Positions 23,780 to 34,227 of a stretch of 56,583 nt of DNA are shown here, piece after piece. Origin of the DNA: Deinococcus marmoris DSM 12784 (GTDB taxonomy: Bacteria > Deinococcota > Deinococci > Deinococcales > Deinococcaceae). The stretch spans positions 1 through 56,583 of the forward strand of contig NZ_JNIV01000016.1 of assembly GCF_000701405.1 (NCBI RefSeq), read 5' to 3'. Below the pieces are notes generated by a model that saw only the letters and a program-made list of their open reading frames with translations, made no database searches and was not told the origin of the DNA. How positions within the stretch are numbered: the stretch's first letter is position 1; every line of letters begins with the position of its first letter. The translations under genes and the position numbers were made by a program.

Positions 23780-23808
23780 AAAAAAAGCCCTCTCCGCAGG
23801 GGAGAGGG
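23780..23808 (-). terminator. Terminator of the NADH dehydrogenase gene
   Basis: On the minus strand a CCCTCTCC/GGAGAGGG stem with a 5-nt loop is followed by GGC and a run of seven T (23780-23786 on the plus strand are A). It lies 22 bp after the stop codon. The same AAAAAAGCCCTCTCC string recurs at 44591. Confidence 0.85.
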
Positions 23809-23828
23809 TTGGGTGAGGGGTCTTCAAG

Positions 23829-24969
<1,141 letters not shown>

Positions 24970-24975
24970 CGTCAT

Positions 24976-25277
24976 GCTCCTGTGAACGAATTCACGAGTT
25001 GAAGTACTGGCCAGTAAACCAGCGTTGAGCAATTGTACACCGTCTCTGAGACAGAGCTGTACCCCGGGCAACCGTTGTCTGACCATCTGGCCTGAACTGC
25101 ACGGCCCTGTCCAGCAGCCAGGGCCATGCAGGTGGGCGCTGGAGTACAGCGCGGCCCCCGCGTTGTGTGCTTGAATATGAACGGTCAGACAATCCAGACA
25201 AGACGCCACCGGCTGGCGTCCGCCCATTTTTATCCGGCATCTTCACTCACCTGAGCCAGCTTCGGCAGGAGGCACCC
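24976..25277. promoter_or_regulatory. Divergent regulatory region between ndh and the cox-type operon
   Basis: No gene is seen in these 302 bp. They hold several palindromes: GTCTC-TGAGAC near 25043, GGCCCTG (25103-25109) with CAGGGCC (25119-25125), and GACGCCA (25202-25208) with TGGCGTC (25214-25220). The last is followed by a short T run and could act as an attenuator or operator for the cox-type operon. TTGAAT near 25172 is the best -35 candidate. Confidence 0.4.
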
Positions 25278-25750
<473 letters not shown>

Positions 25751-25772
<22 letters not shown>

Positions 25773-25866
25773 AGGGTTGATGGTCAATGGTTGATGGGTG
25801 ATGGAAAAAGCCCAAGCAGTCAACGGTCTTCAGCTTTTCATCAACCATCTACCTTCAACCATCAAC
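25751..25866 (+). repeat. Intercistronic hairpin repeat, copy 1
   Basis: Starts with 18 bases of coding sequence (25751-25768) also found at the end of the large-subunit gene, followed by arms built on TTGATGG (25776 onward) and CCATCAAC (ending 25866) that can fold into a long imperfect hairpin. Probably affects mRNA processing or stability between subunits. Confidence 0.7.
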
Positions 25867-25885
25867 ATTCTCGGAGGGAAACAAG

Positions 25886-28288
25886 ATGACCAGCAACTCA
25901 GGCGAATCCAGAACCGACAAGTATTTCGGACAGGCCCTCAAGCGCAAGGAAGACCCGCGTTTCATTACTGGCGCGGGCAATTACACCGACGACATCGTGT
26001 TGCCGGGGATGCTGCACGCCGCGATGGTCCGCAGCCCGTACCCGCACGCCAAGATCAATGGGATCAACAAGGACAGCGTTCTGGGGATGCCCGGCGTGGA
26101 AGCAGTACTGACCGGACAGGACATCGTGGACGCAGGCATCGGCAGCATTCCGGTGGGCTGGCTGCTCCCGGAACTCAAGACGCCCGCGCACCCGGCGATT
26201 GCGCTGACGGAAGCCAACCATGTGGGCGACATCGTGGCGGTCATCGTGGCCGAGACCCGTGCGCTGGCCGAAGACGCCGCCGCCATGCTGGAAGTGGATT
26301 ACGAGCCGCTTCCGTCCGTGGCTTTTGCTGGAGCAGCCATTGCCGAGGGTGCGCCCGTCGTTCACGATGACGTGCCGGGCAACGTGGCCTTCAACTGGGA
26401 AATCGGGGACGCCACCGCTGTTCAGGAGCAGTTCAACGTCGCCCATAAGACGGTCAAGCTCAAGCTCAAGAACCAGCGGCTGATCCCCAACGCCATCGAG
26501 CCGCGTGCCTCGCTGGCGCAGTTCACCCCGGCCAGCGGCGAGTATCTGCTGTACACCACCTCGCAGAACCCGCACATTCACCGCCTGATTCTGGCGGCGT
26601 TCGTCATGAACATCCCCGAACACAAACTGCGCGTGATCAGCCCGGACGTGGGCGGGGGCTTCGGCAGCAAGATCTTCCAGTATCAGGAAGAGGTCATCAT
26701 GCTGCTGGCCGCCCGTCTGATGGGCCGCCCAGTCAAGTGGACGGCGCGGCGCAGTGAGGCGTTCGTCAGCGACATGCAGGGCCGCGATCACGAGACGGAA
26801 ACCGAGATGGCCGTGGACAAGGACGGCAAGATGCTGGCCTTCCGCGTCAATACGCTGGCGAACCTGGGCGCGTACCAGACGCTGTTTGCGCCTGCCGTGC
26901 CGACGTACCTGTACGGCACCCTCTGCAACGGCGTGTACAAGCTGCCCGCCGTCCACGTCAAGGTGCAGGGCGTCATGACCAACACCGTGCCAGTGGACGC
27001 CTACCGTGGCGCGGGCCGCCCGGAGGCCACCTACGCCGTGGAGCGCACTGTGGACGCGATGGCCCACGCCATTGGCGAGGACCCTGCCGAGTTCCGCCGC
27101 AAGAATTTCATCCAGCCCGAGGATTTCCCGTACCAGACGCCTGTTGCTCTGGTCTACGACAGCGGCAATTACGAACCCGCGCTGGACATGGCCCTCAACA
27201 TGATGAAGTACCAGGAGTTGCGTGCCGAGCAGGAACGCATGAAGGGCAGCAACAAGATTCTGGGCGTCAGCGTGATCAGTTACGTGGAAGCCTGCGGCCT
27301 CGCGCCGTCCGCCCTGGTAGGCCAGTTGGGCGCGCAGGCCGGGCAGTGGGAAAGCAGTCTGGTGCGCGTGTATCCCACAGGCAAGGTGGAATTGTTCACC
27401 GGCTCGCACAGCCATGGGCAGGGCCACGAAACGGCCTTCCCGCAGATTGCCGCCGACGAACTCCAGATTCCGATTGAGGACATTGACCTCGTTCACGGCG
27501 ATACGGGCCGGATGCCCTACGGCTGGGGAACCTACGGCAGCCGCTCGGCGGCGGTGGGCGGCAGCGCCCTGAAGGTGGCGTTGCAGAAGATCACCGCCAA
27601 GGCCAGGAAGATCGCCGCGCACCTGCTGGAAGCTTCCGAGGAAGACGTGGAACACGAAGGGGGCGTCTTCCGCATCAAGGGTGCGCCGGACAAGTCCAAG
27701 ACCTTCTTTGACGTGGCCCTCATGGCGCATCTCGCGCACAGCCTGCCCGACGGCATGGAGCCGGGGCTGGAGGCCACCGCCTTCTACGATCCCAAGAACT
27801 TCGTGTACCCGTTTGGCACGCACATCGCCGTGGTGGAAATCGACACCGACACGGGCAAGGTGGACCTGCGCAACTACGGCTGCGTGGACGACTGCGGTCC
27901 TTTGATCAACCCCCTGATCGTGGAGGGGCAGGTCCACGGCGGCATCGCCCAGGGCGCAGGTCAGGCGCTGTGGGAGGAAGGCGCTTACGACGAGGAAGGC
28001 AACCTGCTGGCCGCGTCCTACATGGAATACACCATGCCGCGCTCTGATGATCTGCCGATGTTCCAGATCGACCACACCGTGACCCCCAGCCCGCACAACC
28101 CGCTGGGCGTCAAGGGCATTGGCGAGTCGGGAACGATCGCTGGCAGCTCTGCTGTTGCCAACGCCGTGCTGGACGCCCTGTGGGTGGAGTGCGGCATTGA
28201 ACACATGGACATGCCCTACACCGCCGAGAAGGTCTGGAAAGCTATTCGGGCCTCGCGTGCGGGGATGGGACAGGCAGCGGACGATTGA
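25886..28288 (+). CDS. Molybdenum hydroxylase large subunit (form II CoxL-like)
   Basis: Molybdopterin-binding catalytic subunit of 800 residues. The active-site loop reads AYRGAGR (372-378), the form II signature, not the AYxCSFR of true (form I) aerobic CO dehydrogenases. Other conserved segments are GGGFGSK near residue 255, SHGQGHETAFPQI and GIGESGTIAG near the C-terminus. Substrate is therefore open: purine, aldehyde, heterocycle or CO. GGAGGG before the ATG is a good ribosome-binding site. Maturation genes (coxD/coxE/coxF or xdhC types) are not in the window. Confidence 0.9.
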   Translation: MTSNSGESRTDKYFGQALKRKEDPRFITGAGNYTDDIVLPGMLHAAMVRSPYPHAKINGINKDSVLGMPGVEAVLTGQDIVDAGIGSIPVGWLLPELKTPAHPAIALTEANHVGDIVAVIVAETRALAEDAAAMLEVDYEPLPSVAFAGAAIAEGAPVVHDDVPGNVAFNWEIGDATAVQEQFNVAHKTVKLKLKNQRLIPNAIEPRASLAQFTPASGEYLLYTTSQNPHIHRLILAAFVMNIPEHKLRVISPDVGGGFGSKIFQYQEEVIMLLAARLMGRPVKWTARRSEAFVSDMQGRDHETETEMAVDKDGKMLAFRVNTLANLGAYQTLFAPAVPTYLYGTLCNGVYKLPAVHVKVQGVMTNTVPVDAYRGAGRPEATYAVERTVDAMAHAIGEDPAEFRRKNFIQPEDFPYQTPVALVYDSGNYEPALDMALNMMKYQELRAEQERMKGSNKILGVSVISYVEACGLAPSALVGQLGAQAGQWESSLVRVYPTGKVELFTGSHSHGQGHETAFPQIAADELQIPIEDIDLVHGDTGRMPYGWGTYGSRSAAVGGSALKVALQKITAKARKIAAHLLEASEEDVEHEGGVFRIKGAPDKSKTFFDVALMAHLAHSLPDGMEPGLEATAFYDPKNFVYPFGTHIAVVEIDTDTGKVDLRNYGCVDDCGPLINPLIVEGQVHGGIAQGAGQALWEEGAYDEEGNLLAASYMEYTMPRSDDLPMFQIDHTVTPSPHNPLGVKGIGESGTIAGSSAVANAVLDALWVECGIEHMDMPYTAEKVWKAIRASRAGMGQAADD

Positions 28289-28368
28289 AGTGGTTGATGG
28301 TCAATGGTAGATGGGAAAAGATTGACCCTCTGCCGTTTTCCATCAACCATCAACTTTCAACCATCAAC
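28267..28368 (+). repeat. Intercistronic hairpin repeat, copy 2
   Basis: Same design as 25751-25866: an identical 18-base coding end (28267-28284), a TTGATGGTCAATGGT left arm (28294 onward) and a right arm ending CCATCAAC at 28368, then a GGAGGG ribosome-binding site. Confidence 0.7.
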
Positions 28369-28383
28369 CTTCCCGGAGGGAAT

Positions 28384-29178
28384 ATGTATCCAGCCAATTT
28401 CGACTATCAGAAAGCCGCCAGCGTCGATGACGCTATCAAAGCCATGTCCGACAACCCGGAGCTGAAAATCATTGCCGGGGGGCATTCGCTGCTGCCCGCC
28501 ATGAAACTCCGGCTGGCCCAGCCGCCCGCGCTGCTGGATATCTTCAATCTTGAAGAGTTGAAGGGCATCAAGGAGGACGGCGATTTCTACGTGGTGGGCG
28601 CGATGGTCACCCATGCGGACGTGATGCGGAGCAAAATCCCTCTCTTTCCCGAAGTGGCGGGCTGGGTGGGTGACCCGATGGTGCGGAACCGTGGGACCAT
28701 CGGCGGGTCACTGGCGCACGCCGATCCCAGCGCGGATTACCCGGCGGCAGCGTTGGCAACGGGCGCGGAATTTGTCATTCGCGGCATGGGCGGCGAGCGC
28801 ACGGTGGGCGCGGACGAGATGTTCCTGGGGATGTTCGAGAGTGCCGTGGAAGCGGGCGAACTCCTGACCCACATCCGTATCCCTAAAGGCATCAGCTCAA
28901 GCGTGTACGAGAAATACCGCCATCCGGCCAGCCACTACGCCATCGTGGGTGTGGCGATGGCCCGCCATGCCGACGGCCAGATTCGCGCGGCCTACACCGG
29001 GGCGGCAGAGAAGGCGGCGCGTCTGCCCAAGCTGGAAGAACGCCTGAACGCCGGGCAGGACGCTGGAACCGGGCTGGTGGAGGGCGCAGACATGCTGGGA
29101 GACCGCTTTGCCAGCGCCGAGTTCCGCGCGCATCTGGTGGACGTGCTGTCGGACCGGGCCGCCAAACGCCTGGGCTGA
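28384..29178 (+). CDS. Molybdenum hydroxylase FAD subunit (CoxM-like)
   Basis: FAD-binding medium subunit, 264 residues. AGGHSLLP (31-38) and TIGGSLAHADPSADYPA (from about 101) are the two FAD-binding motifs of the family. The CO dehydrogenase C-terminal FAD domain follows. The start at 28384 has CCCGGAGGG in front; the longer frame from 28285 would translate the hairpin repeat. It completes the S-L-M enzyme; a terminator at 29235 closes the operon. Confidence 0.92.
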   Translation: MYPANFDYQKAASVDDAIKAMSDNPELKIIAGGHSLLPAMKLRLAQPPALLDIFNLEELKGIKEDGDFYVVGAMVTHADVMRSKIPLFPEVAGWVGDPMVRNRGTIGGSLAHADPSADYPAAALATGAEFVIRGMGGERTVGADEMFLGMFESAVEAGELLTHIRIPKGISSSVYEKYRHPASHYAIVGVAMARHADGQIRAAYTGAAEKAARLPKLEERLNAGQDAGTGLVEGADMLGDRFASAEFRAHLVDVLSDRAAKRLG

Positions 29179-29234
29179 GGGGCATTTTCCTTCCCACAGA
29201 AATCATGTCCTGAGCAACACGGCAAACCTCATGT

Positions 29235-29266
29235 TCCCCTTTCCGCCGTGAAAGGGGACTTTTTTT
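29235..29266 (+). terminator. Terminator of the cox-type operon
   Basis: TCCCCTTTC (29235-29243), loop CGCCGT, GAAAGGGGA (29250-29258), then C and seven T. Strong intrinsic terminator, separating the two molybdenum-enzyme operons. Confidence 0.9.
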
Positions 29267-29336
29267 GCCTGTTTTGCAGGGCAGCGCCCCCTCCTTTTGG
29301 CCCTCTCCCGTTATGTTGGGTCCACGGAGGTGGCCC

Positions 29337-29810
29337 ATGCAATTACAGGTCAACGGAAAGACGCGGCAGGTCCAGCGCGAGGACGAACTGCTGCTGTGGG
29401 TGCTGCGCGACGAGCTGGGCCTGACTGGCACGCATTACGGCTGCGGCATCGGCATTTGCGGCAGTTGCACCGTGCTGGTGGACGGACAGGTGACGCGCAG
29501 TTGCCTGACCCCTGTGGCGAGCGTGGCTGGAAAGGCCGTGACCACCCTGGAAGGGCTGGCGAAGACTGGGCGAGGCGGCGCGGTGACGCTGCACCCCGTT
29601 CAGCAGGCGTTCGTGGAAAATCCGTTGCAGTGTGGGTGGTGCCTGCCAGGACACGTGATGTCGGCGGTGGCGCTGCTCAATGCCAATCCTGCGCCCACGC
29701 CTGAGCAGATCGACGACAGCGCGGGCATCAACCTGTGCCGCTGCGGGGGCTACAACAACGTGCGGAAGGCCGTGGCGCGGGCGGCAGAATTGAAGCGGGG
29801 CGGTTTGTGA
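29337..29810 (+). CDS. (2Fe-2S)-binding subunit, isoquinoline 1-oxidoreductase alpha type
   Basis: A 157-residue iron-sulfur subunit of a second molybdenum hydroxylase. Cys36, 41, 44 and 56 form the plant-type cluster; Cys99, 102, 134 and 136 (CGWC, CRC) the second. CGGAGG 6 nt before the ATG supports the start. The gene overlaps the next by four bases (GTGA), as in two-subunit IorAB-type enzymes that lack an FAD subunit and pass electrons to a cytochrome. Related to, but clearly different from, the small subunit at 25278. Confidence 0.9.
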   Translation: MQLQVNGKTRQVQREDELLLWVLRDELGLTGTHYGCGIGICGSCTVLVDGQVTRSCLTPVASVAGKAVTTLEGLAKTGRGGAVTLHPVQQAFVENPLQCGWCLPGHVMSAVALLNANPAPTPEQIDDSAGINLCRCGGYNNVRKAVARAAELKRGGL

Positions 29811-31990
29811 GTACCCTCAAACCCAATAAGGTCCTTCGCAAAAAGGTCACGCGCCGCCGGGTGCTGATCGGGCTGGGCACCACGGCGGGCGTGCTGGTGG
29901 TGGGTGTGCCGCTGGCGCTCAACGCGGGCCGCCCGGCGCTGGTGGAGTATGTCGTGGAAAACGGCACCGGGCCGCAGGAAGCGCCCTTCAATCCAGACCT
30001 GTGGTTCGAGGTCACGGCCAGCGGCATCACCTTCTACGTCCCCAAGATGGAGATGGGCCAGGGCATCCACACCGCGCTGGCGCAGATCGCCGCCGAGGAA
30101 CTGGAGGTCAAGCCTGAGCAACTCACGGTGAAACAGGCCGATACGGCGCGTGGATACGCGGGCGGGACCATGTTCACCTTCGGCTCCAACTCGGTCAATG
30201 CGCTGTACACGCCGCTGCGTGAGGCCGCCGCCACGTTGCGCGAACTGCTGCGCGAGGAAGCGGCGCGGCAACTGGGTGTGCCAGCCAAAAACCTGACGGC
30301 GGCGGGCGGGCAGTTTTTCATCGCGGGGCGGCGCGACACCCTGAGCTACGGCAAAGTCGTGGAGGGCAAGCAGGGCGAGTGGACGCTGCCCGACAAGCCC
30401 GCCCGTCTCAAGGCCCGCAAGGATTTCAAGCGCATTGGCAAGGCCATGCTGCGTGTGGATTTTCGGGACAAGGTGATGGGCCTCAGCTCCTACGGTTACG
30501 ACGCGCGGGTGGACGGGATGCTGTACGGCGCGGTGGCCCGCCCACCCCGCTACGGTGCGACGCTGGCAGCGGCCTCGGCGGGAGGGGCGTCCGCTCAGCC
30601 CGGCGTGAGCAAAGTGGTCATCGACTTGAAGGCCAACTTCGCGGGCGTGGTGGCCGACAGCCGCACCCGCGCACGCAACGCCGTGAAGAAACTCGATCTG
30701 CGCTGGGAGGGCGGCACAAACGTCAATCAGGCTGAGATCGACGCGCAGGTCAGGGCTGGGGCGGGCGTCGTGGTGCGCCGCCGGGGCAATGTCGGCGCGG
30801 CGCTGAAACAGGGCACGCGCATCGAGGCCGAGTACAGCACGCCGCTGGCCGCGCACGCGCATCTGGAACCGCTGGCGGCTCTTGCTCAGGTGGCACCGGG
30901 AACGGACGGCAAAATTGAGGTCTGGACCGCCACCCAGTACCCGCAGAAGGTCATGGACGACATTCGCGCCGCACTCGGCAAGGACCGCGAGATTCTGCTG
31001 CATCCCACGCAACTGGGCGGCGGCTTCGGGCGCAAGGCGGGGCAGACCGCCGCCGTGGAGGCCGCGCGTCTCTCGGCGGCAACCGGAAAGCCGGTGCATG
31101 TCGGCTGGACCCGCGAGGAGGATTTGCAACAGGCGTTTTTCCGTCCGCCATCACACCACATCCTGCGCGGCAGCGTGAGCAGCGAGGGGCGCATTCTGGG
31201 CGTGGAACAGTTCACGGCCAGCGGCGACATCATCTGGCCCGCCAGCATGCCGGAATTTGTCAAGGACACCATCGGCTTCGATCCAGGCGGCATCCTGGGC
31301 CTGTTCATGCCCTACGACATCCCGGCCTACCACGTCACCAATCGGCGCGAGGCGCTGCCCGTCCCCACGGGCTTCTGGCGCGGGCTGGGCGTGTTTCCCA
31401 ACACGTTTGCGGTGGAAAGTTTTGCCGACGAACTGGCGCACGCGGCGAAAATGGACCCCCTGGACTTCCGCTTAAAGAATCTGCCGGACACCGAGGACGG
31501 CCAGCGGCTGCGCGCCGTGCTGGAGCAGGTGGCCATCCGCTCGGGTTGGCGCACGCCACCCCCCGCAGGTCGGGCGCGCGGCATTGCCTGCGGTCTGGAC
31601 GTGAACACTGCCAGCGCGCAGGTGGCCGAGGTTTCGGTGGAGAACGGTCAGATTCGCGTCCATCGCATGAGCGTGGCCGTCGATCCAGGCATGGTCATCA
31701 ACCCGCAGGGCGCGAAGATGCAGGCCGAGGGTTCGGTGGTCATGGGTCTCAGCTCCACCCTGCATGAAGTATTGACCGTCAAAGGCGGCATGATCGAGTC
31801 AGCCAACTTCGACACTTACCCGCTGCTGACCCTGCGCGAGACGCCGCAGATCGATGTGGACCTGCTGGAAAGCGGCGACACGCCCTACGGCATGGGCGAA
31901 CCGGTCATCGGCCCGGTGGGCGCGGCGGTGGCGAACGCGGTGTTCGCGCTGACCGGCCAGCGGCTCCGCGATCTCCCCCTGCGGCTCTGA
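29807..31990 (+). CDS. Molybdopterin-binding subunit with Tat signal, isoquinoline 1-oxidoreductase beta type
   Basis: Large catalytic subunit of about 727 residues. It begins with a twin-arginine signal: TRRRVLIGLG (15-24) followed by a hydrophobic stretch, so the folded enzyme is exported with its partner. Family segments include MEMGQGIHTALAQIAAEEL, LGGGFGRK, GFWRGLGVFPNTFAVE and GEPVIGPVGAAVANA. The GTG at 29807 overlaps the previous stop and gives the signal peptide; the longer frame from 29735 translates the end of the small-subunit gene out of frame. Substrate unknown; aldehydes or N-heterocycles are usual. Confidence 0.9.
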   Translation: MSTLKPNKVLRKKVTRRRVLIGLGTTAGVLVVGVPLALNAGRPALVEYVVENGTGPQEAPFNPDLWFEVTASGITFYVPKMEMGQGIHTALAQIAAEELEVKPEQLTVKQADTARGYAGGTMFTFGSNSVNALYTPLREAAATLRELLREEAARQLGVPAKNLTAAGGQFFIAGRRDTLSYGKVVEGKQGEWTLPDKPARLKARKDFKRIGKAMLRVDFRDKVMGLSSYGYDARVDGMLYGAVARPPRYGATLAAASAGGASAQPGVSKVVIDLKANFAGVVADSRTRARNAVKKLDLRWEGGTNVNQAEIDAQVRAGAGVVVRRRGNVGAALKQGTRIEAEYSTPLAAHAHLEPLAALAQVAPGTDGKIEVWTATQYPQKVMDDIRAALGKDREILLHPTQLGGGFGRKAGQTAAVEAARLSAATGKPVHVGWTREEDLQQAFFRPPSHHILRGSVSSEGRILGVEQFTASGDIIWPASMPEFVKDTIGFDPGGILGLFMPYDIPAYHVTNRREALPVPTGFWRGLGVFPNTFAVESFADELAHAAKMDPLDFRLKNLPDTEDGQRLRAVLEQVAIRSGWRTPPPAGRARGIACGLDVNTASAQVAEVSVENGQIRVHRMSVAVDPGMVINPQGAKMQAEGSVVMGLSSTLHEVLTVKGGMIESANFDTYPLLTLRETPQIDVDLLESGDTPYGMGEPVIGPVGAAVANAVFALTGQRLRDLPLRL

Positions 31991-32002
31991 ATCCAGTCCG
32001 GC

Positions 32003-32449
32003 CTATTCCTCCAGCAGCCGTTCTTCCAAAAGATAGTGCAGGCGGGTCTGGGAGTTGTCCTGGCTGCCGTACACGCTCCGCAGCAGTTCGCCGCCGGGGG
32101 CGAAGGCCAGCCAGTGGGGCGTGCCCTCGGTCTGCCACGCGCGGGCCAGATCGCCGGATACGTCCAGAGCGACGGGAAACGGCAGCTTGGCAAAGTCGCG
32201 GGCAAACTTGACCAGTGTCGGTTCGACATCTTCACGCGGGAGGGGGCGGTGGCCGTGGCTGGTGTGAACGGCCAGCAGGTTCACGCGTTCACCGAACTCG
32301 GCGTGCAGCCTCTTTAAAAAGGGGATGCCGCGCGACACGCAGCCCGCGCATTCCAGGTTGAAGGTCATCAACAAACCGGGGCGCGTCCAGTCGGCGGGCG
32401 GCGGAAGAGGTTCGCCGTAAATAAAGTCAGCGCGGGCAGGCCAGTCCAT
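32003..32449 (-). CDS. Thioredoxin-like (TlpA/AhpC-TSA type) protein
   Basis: A 148-residue thioredoxin-fold protein without a clear signal peptide. MTFNLECAGC holds a redox pair Cys34-x-x-Cys37 at the usual helix position, and EGTPHWLAF places a cis-Pro-like segment near residue 110. Its gene converges with the molybdenum enzyme gene with only 12 bp between them. On the minus strand TAGCCT is 7 nt before the ATG, a leaderless pattern. Confidence 0.8.
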   Translation of the reverse strand: MDWPARADFIYGEPLPPPADWTRPGLLMTFNLECAGCVSRGIPFLKRLHAEFGERVNLLAVHTSHGHRPLPREDVEPTLVKFARDFAKLPFPVALDVSGDLARAWQTEGTPHWLAFAPGGELLRSVYGSQDNSQTRLHYLLEERLLEE

Positions 32450-32456
32450 GCAAAAG

Positions 32457-32462
32457 AGGCTA
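32457..32462 (-). promoter_or_regulatory. -10-like hexamer before the thioredoxin-like gene
   Basis: TAGCCT on the minus strand followed by 7 nt and ATG. It stands back to back with the plus-strand hexamer at 32482. Confidence 0.4.
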
Positions 32463-32481
32463 GCGCGCCGGACCTGCGCCG

Positions 32482-32487
32482 TATTCT
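32482..32487 (+). promoter_or_regulatory. -10-like hexamer before the solute-binding protein gene
   Basis: TATTCT followed by 6 nt and ATG at 32494, no ribosome-binding site. Confidence 0.5.
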
Positions 32488-32493
32488 GTCCCC

Positions 32494-33261
32494 ATGAAAC
32501 GCGCCCTTCTGCTTGCCGTGGCTCTCGCCGCCTCCACCTTATCTGCCGCCGGGGCCACCACCGTCGCGGAGGTCAAGAAAAAAGGCGTGCTGGTGCTGGG
32601 CACCGATCCCACCTTCGCTCCGTTCGAGTTCAAGGACAAGACCGGGCAGATCACCGGCTTCGATGTCGATATCGCGCGGGCGGTAGCGAAAGACTTGGGC
32701 GTCAAGCTCCAGATTCAGGCGGTGGGCTTTGGGGCATTGATGCCGCAGTCGGTCACGTCCGGGCGGGTGGACATGGCCATGAGCGCCATCACCATCACCG
32801 CCGAGCGGGCCAAAGTGGTGGCCTTCAGCAACCCGTATTACCGCAGTGCCCAGGTCTTTATCGTCAAGGGCGGCAACCCAGGCAAGTTCACCTGGCCCGC
32901 CGACGTCAAGGGCACCGTCATAGGGGTGCAGGCCAACACCACTGGGCAGTATGTGGCCGACGACACGCTGAAGCCCAGGGGAGCGGCGCTGAAGGTCTAC
33001 GACGACTTTGCGGCGGGGCTGGCCGACATCCGGGCCGGGCGGATCGCGGCCCTGATCGGCGACGCGCCCACCGTGACCGACCTGCAAAAGCGCCTGCCTG
33101 GGCAGTTTCAGCAGGCAGGCAAGGATCTGGCCGCCGAGGACTACGGCATGGTGTTTGCCAAAAACAGCGATCTGGCCGCCGCCGCCAACAAGACGCTGGC
33201 CCGAATGAAAGCCAGCGGCGAGTACCAGAAACTGCTGGACAGGTGGATCGTCCAGAAGTAG
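32494..33261 (+). CDS. Amino-acid-type ABC transporter substrate-binding protein (family 3)
   Basis: Periplasmic solute-binding protein of 255 residues. A signal peptide covers about residues 1-21 (MKRALLLAVALAASTLSAAG). LVLGTDPTFAPFEFKD, ITGFDVDIARAVAKDLG, and TITAERAKVVAFSNPYY are family 3 motifs for binding polar amino acids. The C-terminal YQKLLDRWIVQK is also typical. No permease or ATPase gene is adjacent, so it is an orphan and its transporter lies elsewhere. Confidence 0.93.
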   Translation: MKRALLLAVALAASTLSAAGATTVAEVKKKGVLVLGTDPTFAPFEFKDKTGQITGFDVDIARAVAKDLGVKLQIQAVGFGALMPQSVTSGRVDMAMSAITITAERAKVVAFSNPYYRSAQVFIVKGGNPGKFTWPADVKGTVIGVQANTTGQYVADDTLKPRGAALKVYDDFAAGLADIRAGRIAALIGDAPTVTDLQKRLPGQFQQAGKDLAAEDYGMVFAKNSDLAAAANKTLARMKASGEYQKLLDRWIVQK

Positions 33262-33391
33262 GGGTTTTCAGGCGTCTGTAGGCAGAGGAGAGCGTCGTTC
33301 AGATTTTTCAGCATCGCCCCAATTGAAGCCTTCGCTGGGCAGCGTCATCGGGCTGTCTAGCTCTGAATTGAACGCGTCCTCTGCTCAGTAC

Positions 33392-33442
33392 AAAAAATCT
33401 GGAATCCTTCTGAGCGCAGACCGCGCGGAGAAGGATTCCAGA
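33392..33442 (-). terminator. Terminator of the gene at 33472
   Basis: Perfect 14-bp arms TCTGGAATCCTTCT (33398-33411) and AGAAGGATTCCAGA (33429-33442); on the minus strand the stem is followed by TTTTTT. Confidence 0.9.
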
Positions 33443-33471
33443 CCCTATGGCCGTTGGTTTCTGGTTGAGAA

Positions 33472-33999
33472 TCAGTTCAGGCGGACGCTGTTGGTCAGGT
33501 TGCGGATCACGGCTTCGTTGCGCGAGTAGTCCTTGACATTTCCGGCAATGGTGACCACCAGCATGCGGCCCCCGGCACTGGTGACCATCAGCTCACGGCG
33601 CAGGTCGTCGGCCTGACTGGGCGTGGTGAAGACGAACTGCGCCCATGGCGAGCCGCCCATCTGCACCAGACTGGCCTTGAGGGTTTTGACATTGGGCACC
33701 TGCGCGCGGATCACGGCGGGAAACTGGGCCACCAGCTTTTCCACCTCGTTGGAGGCCAGTTTGCTGGTCCGCCACTCGAAGGCCACACTGACCTTGCGGT
33801 CCTCGGTCATGAAGACGGCGCTCGGGCGTCCTGCCGCTGAGGGAAAGGCGGCACGGATCCCAGCCTGATTCAGCGTCAGGAGTTTGGCGTTGGGTTCCAC
33901 TGAAAGCGGCAGGCTGTCCAGCTTTACCGGCACAGCCTGGGCCTGGCCTGGAGTTAACAGACCCACCAGCAGGGTCACGGTCAGAAGAGGACGGATCAT
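33472..33999 (-). CDS. Exported protein of unknown function
   Basis: A 175-residue product with a signal peptide (MIRPLLTVTLLVGLLTPGQAQA, cleavage near residue 22). The mature part reads like a PsbP/DcrB-type alpha-beta fold: VEWRTSKLA-like strand pairs, QMGGSPWAQFVFTT and MLVVTIAGNVKDYSRNEAVI. I do not assign a family with confidence. The frame extends upstream to 34080, but the signal peptide fixes the ATG at 33999. Strong terminator behind it. Confidence 0.7.
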   Translation of the reverse strand: MIRPLLTVTLLVGLLTPGQAQAVPVKLDSLPLSVEPNAKLLTLNQAGIRAAFPSAAGRPSAVFMTEDRKVSVAFEWRTSKLASNEVEKLVAQFPAVIRAQVPNVKTLKASLVQMGGSPWAQFVFTTPSQADDLRRELMVTSAGGRMLVVTIAGNVKDYSRNEAVIRNLTNSVRLN

Positions 34000-34227
34000 T
34001 TCGTCGTCAACCCTAACCTCCCCGCCCCAGGAGCTTATGAGTCGGCTGTGAGGAACGTGCGGCGGCTCATCAACAGTCAATCATTTTCGGCAATTTGAAG
34101 GGCTGTTCGCCGTCTTGAGGGGCGTACATTTCGGGCCGATCTGCTCCGTTTCCATATTTTCGCTCAAGCTTCCGGGCAGGAGGGGCGCGAAATCCGTTCC
34201 GTTGTCTGGCGCGTCTGTCACTGCCTC

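Noticed and set aside
25898..28204. 768-codon minus-strand open frame inside the large-subunit gene
   Set aside because: Composition is His/Val/Arg-rich shadow sequence of a high-GC gene; the plus-strand frame carries clear molybdenum-enzyme motifs.
25886..28288. True (form I) aerobic CO dehydrogenase large subunit
   Set aside because: The active-site loop reads AYRGAGR, not AYxCSFR, so the form I name coxL is not used.
29311..29329. RDRM-like site before the second molybdenum enzyme (TTATGT present)
   Set aside because: Only the left arm matches; the right arm has almost no agreement with the motif.
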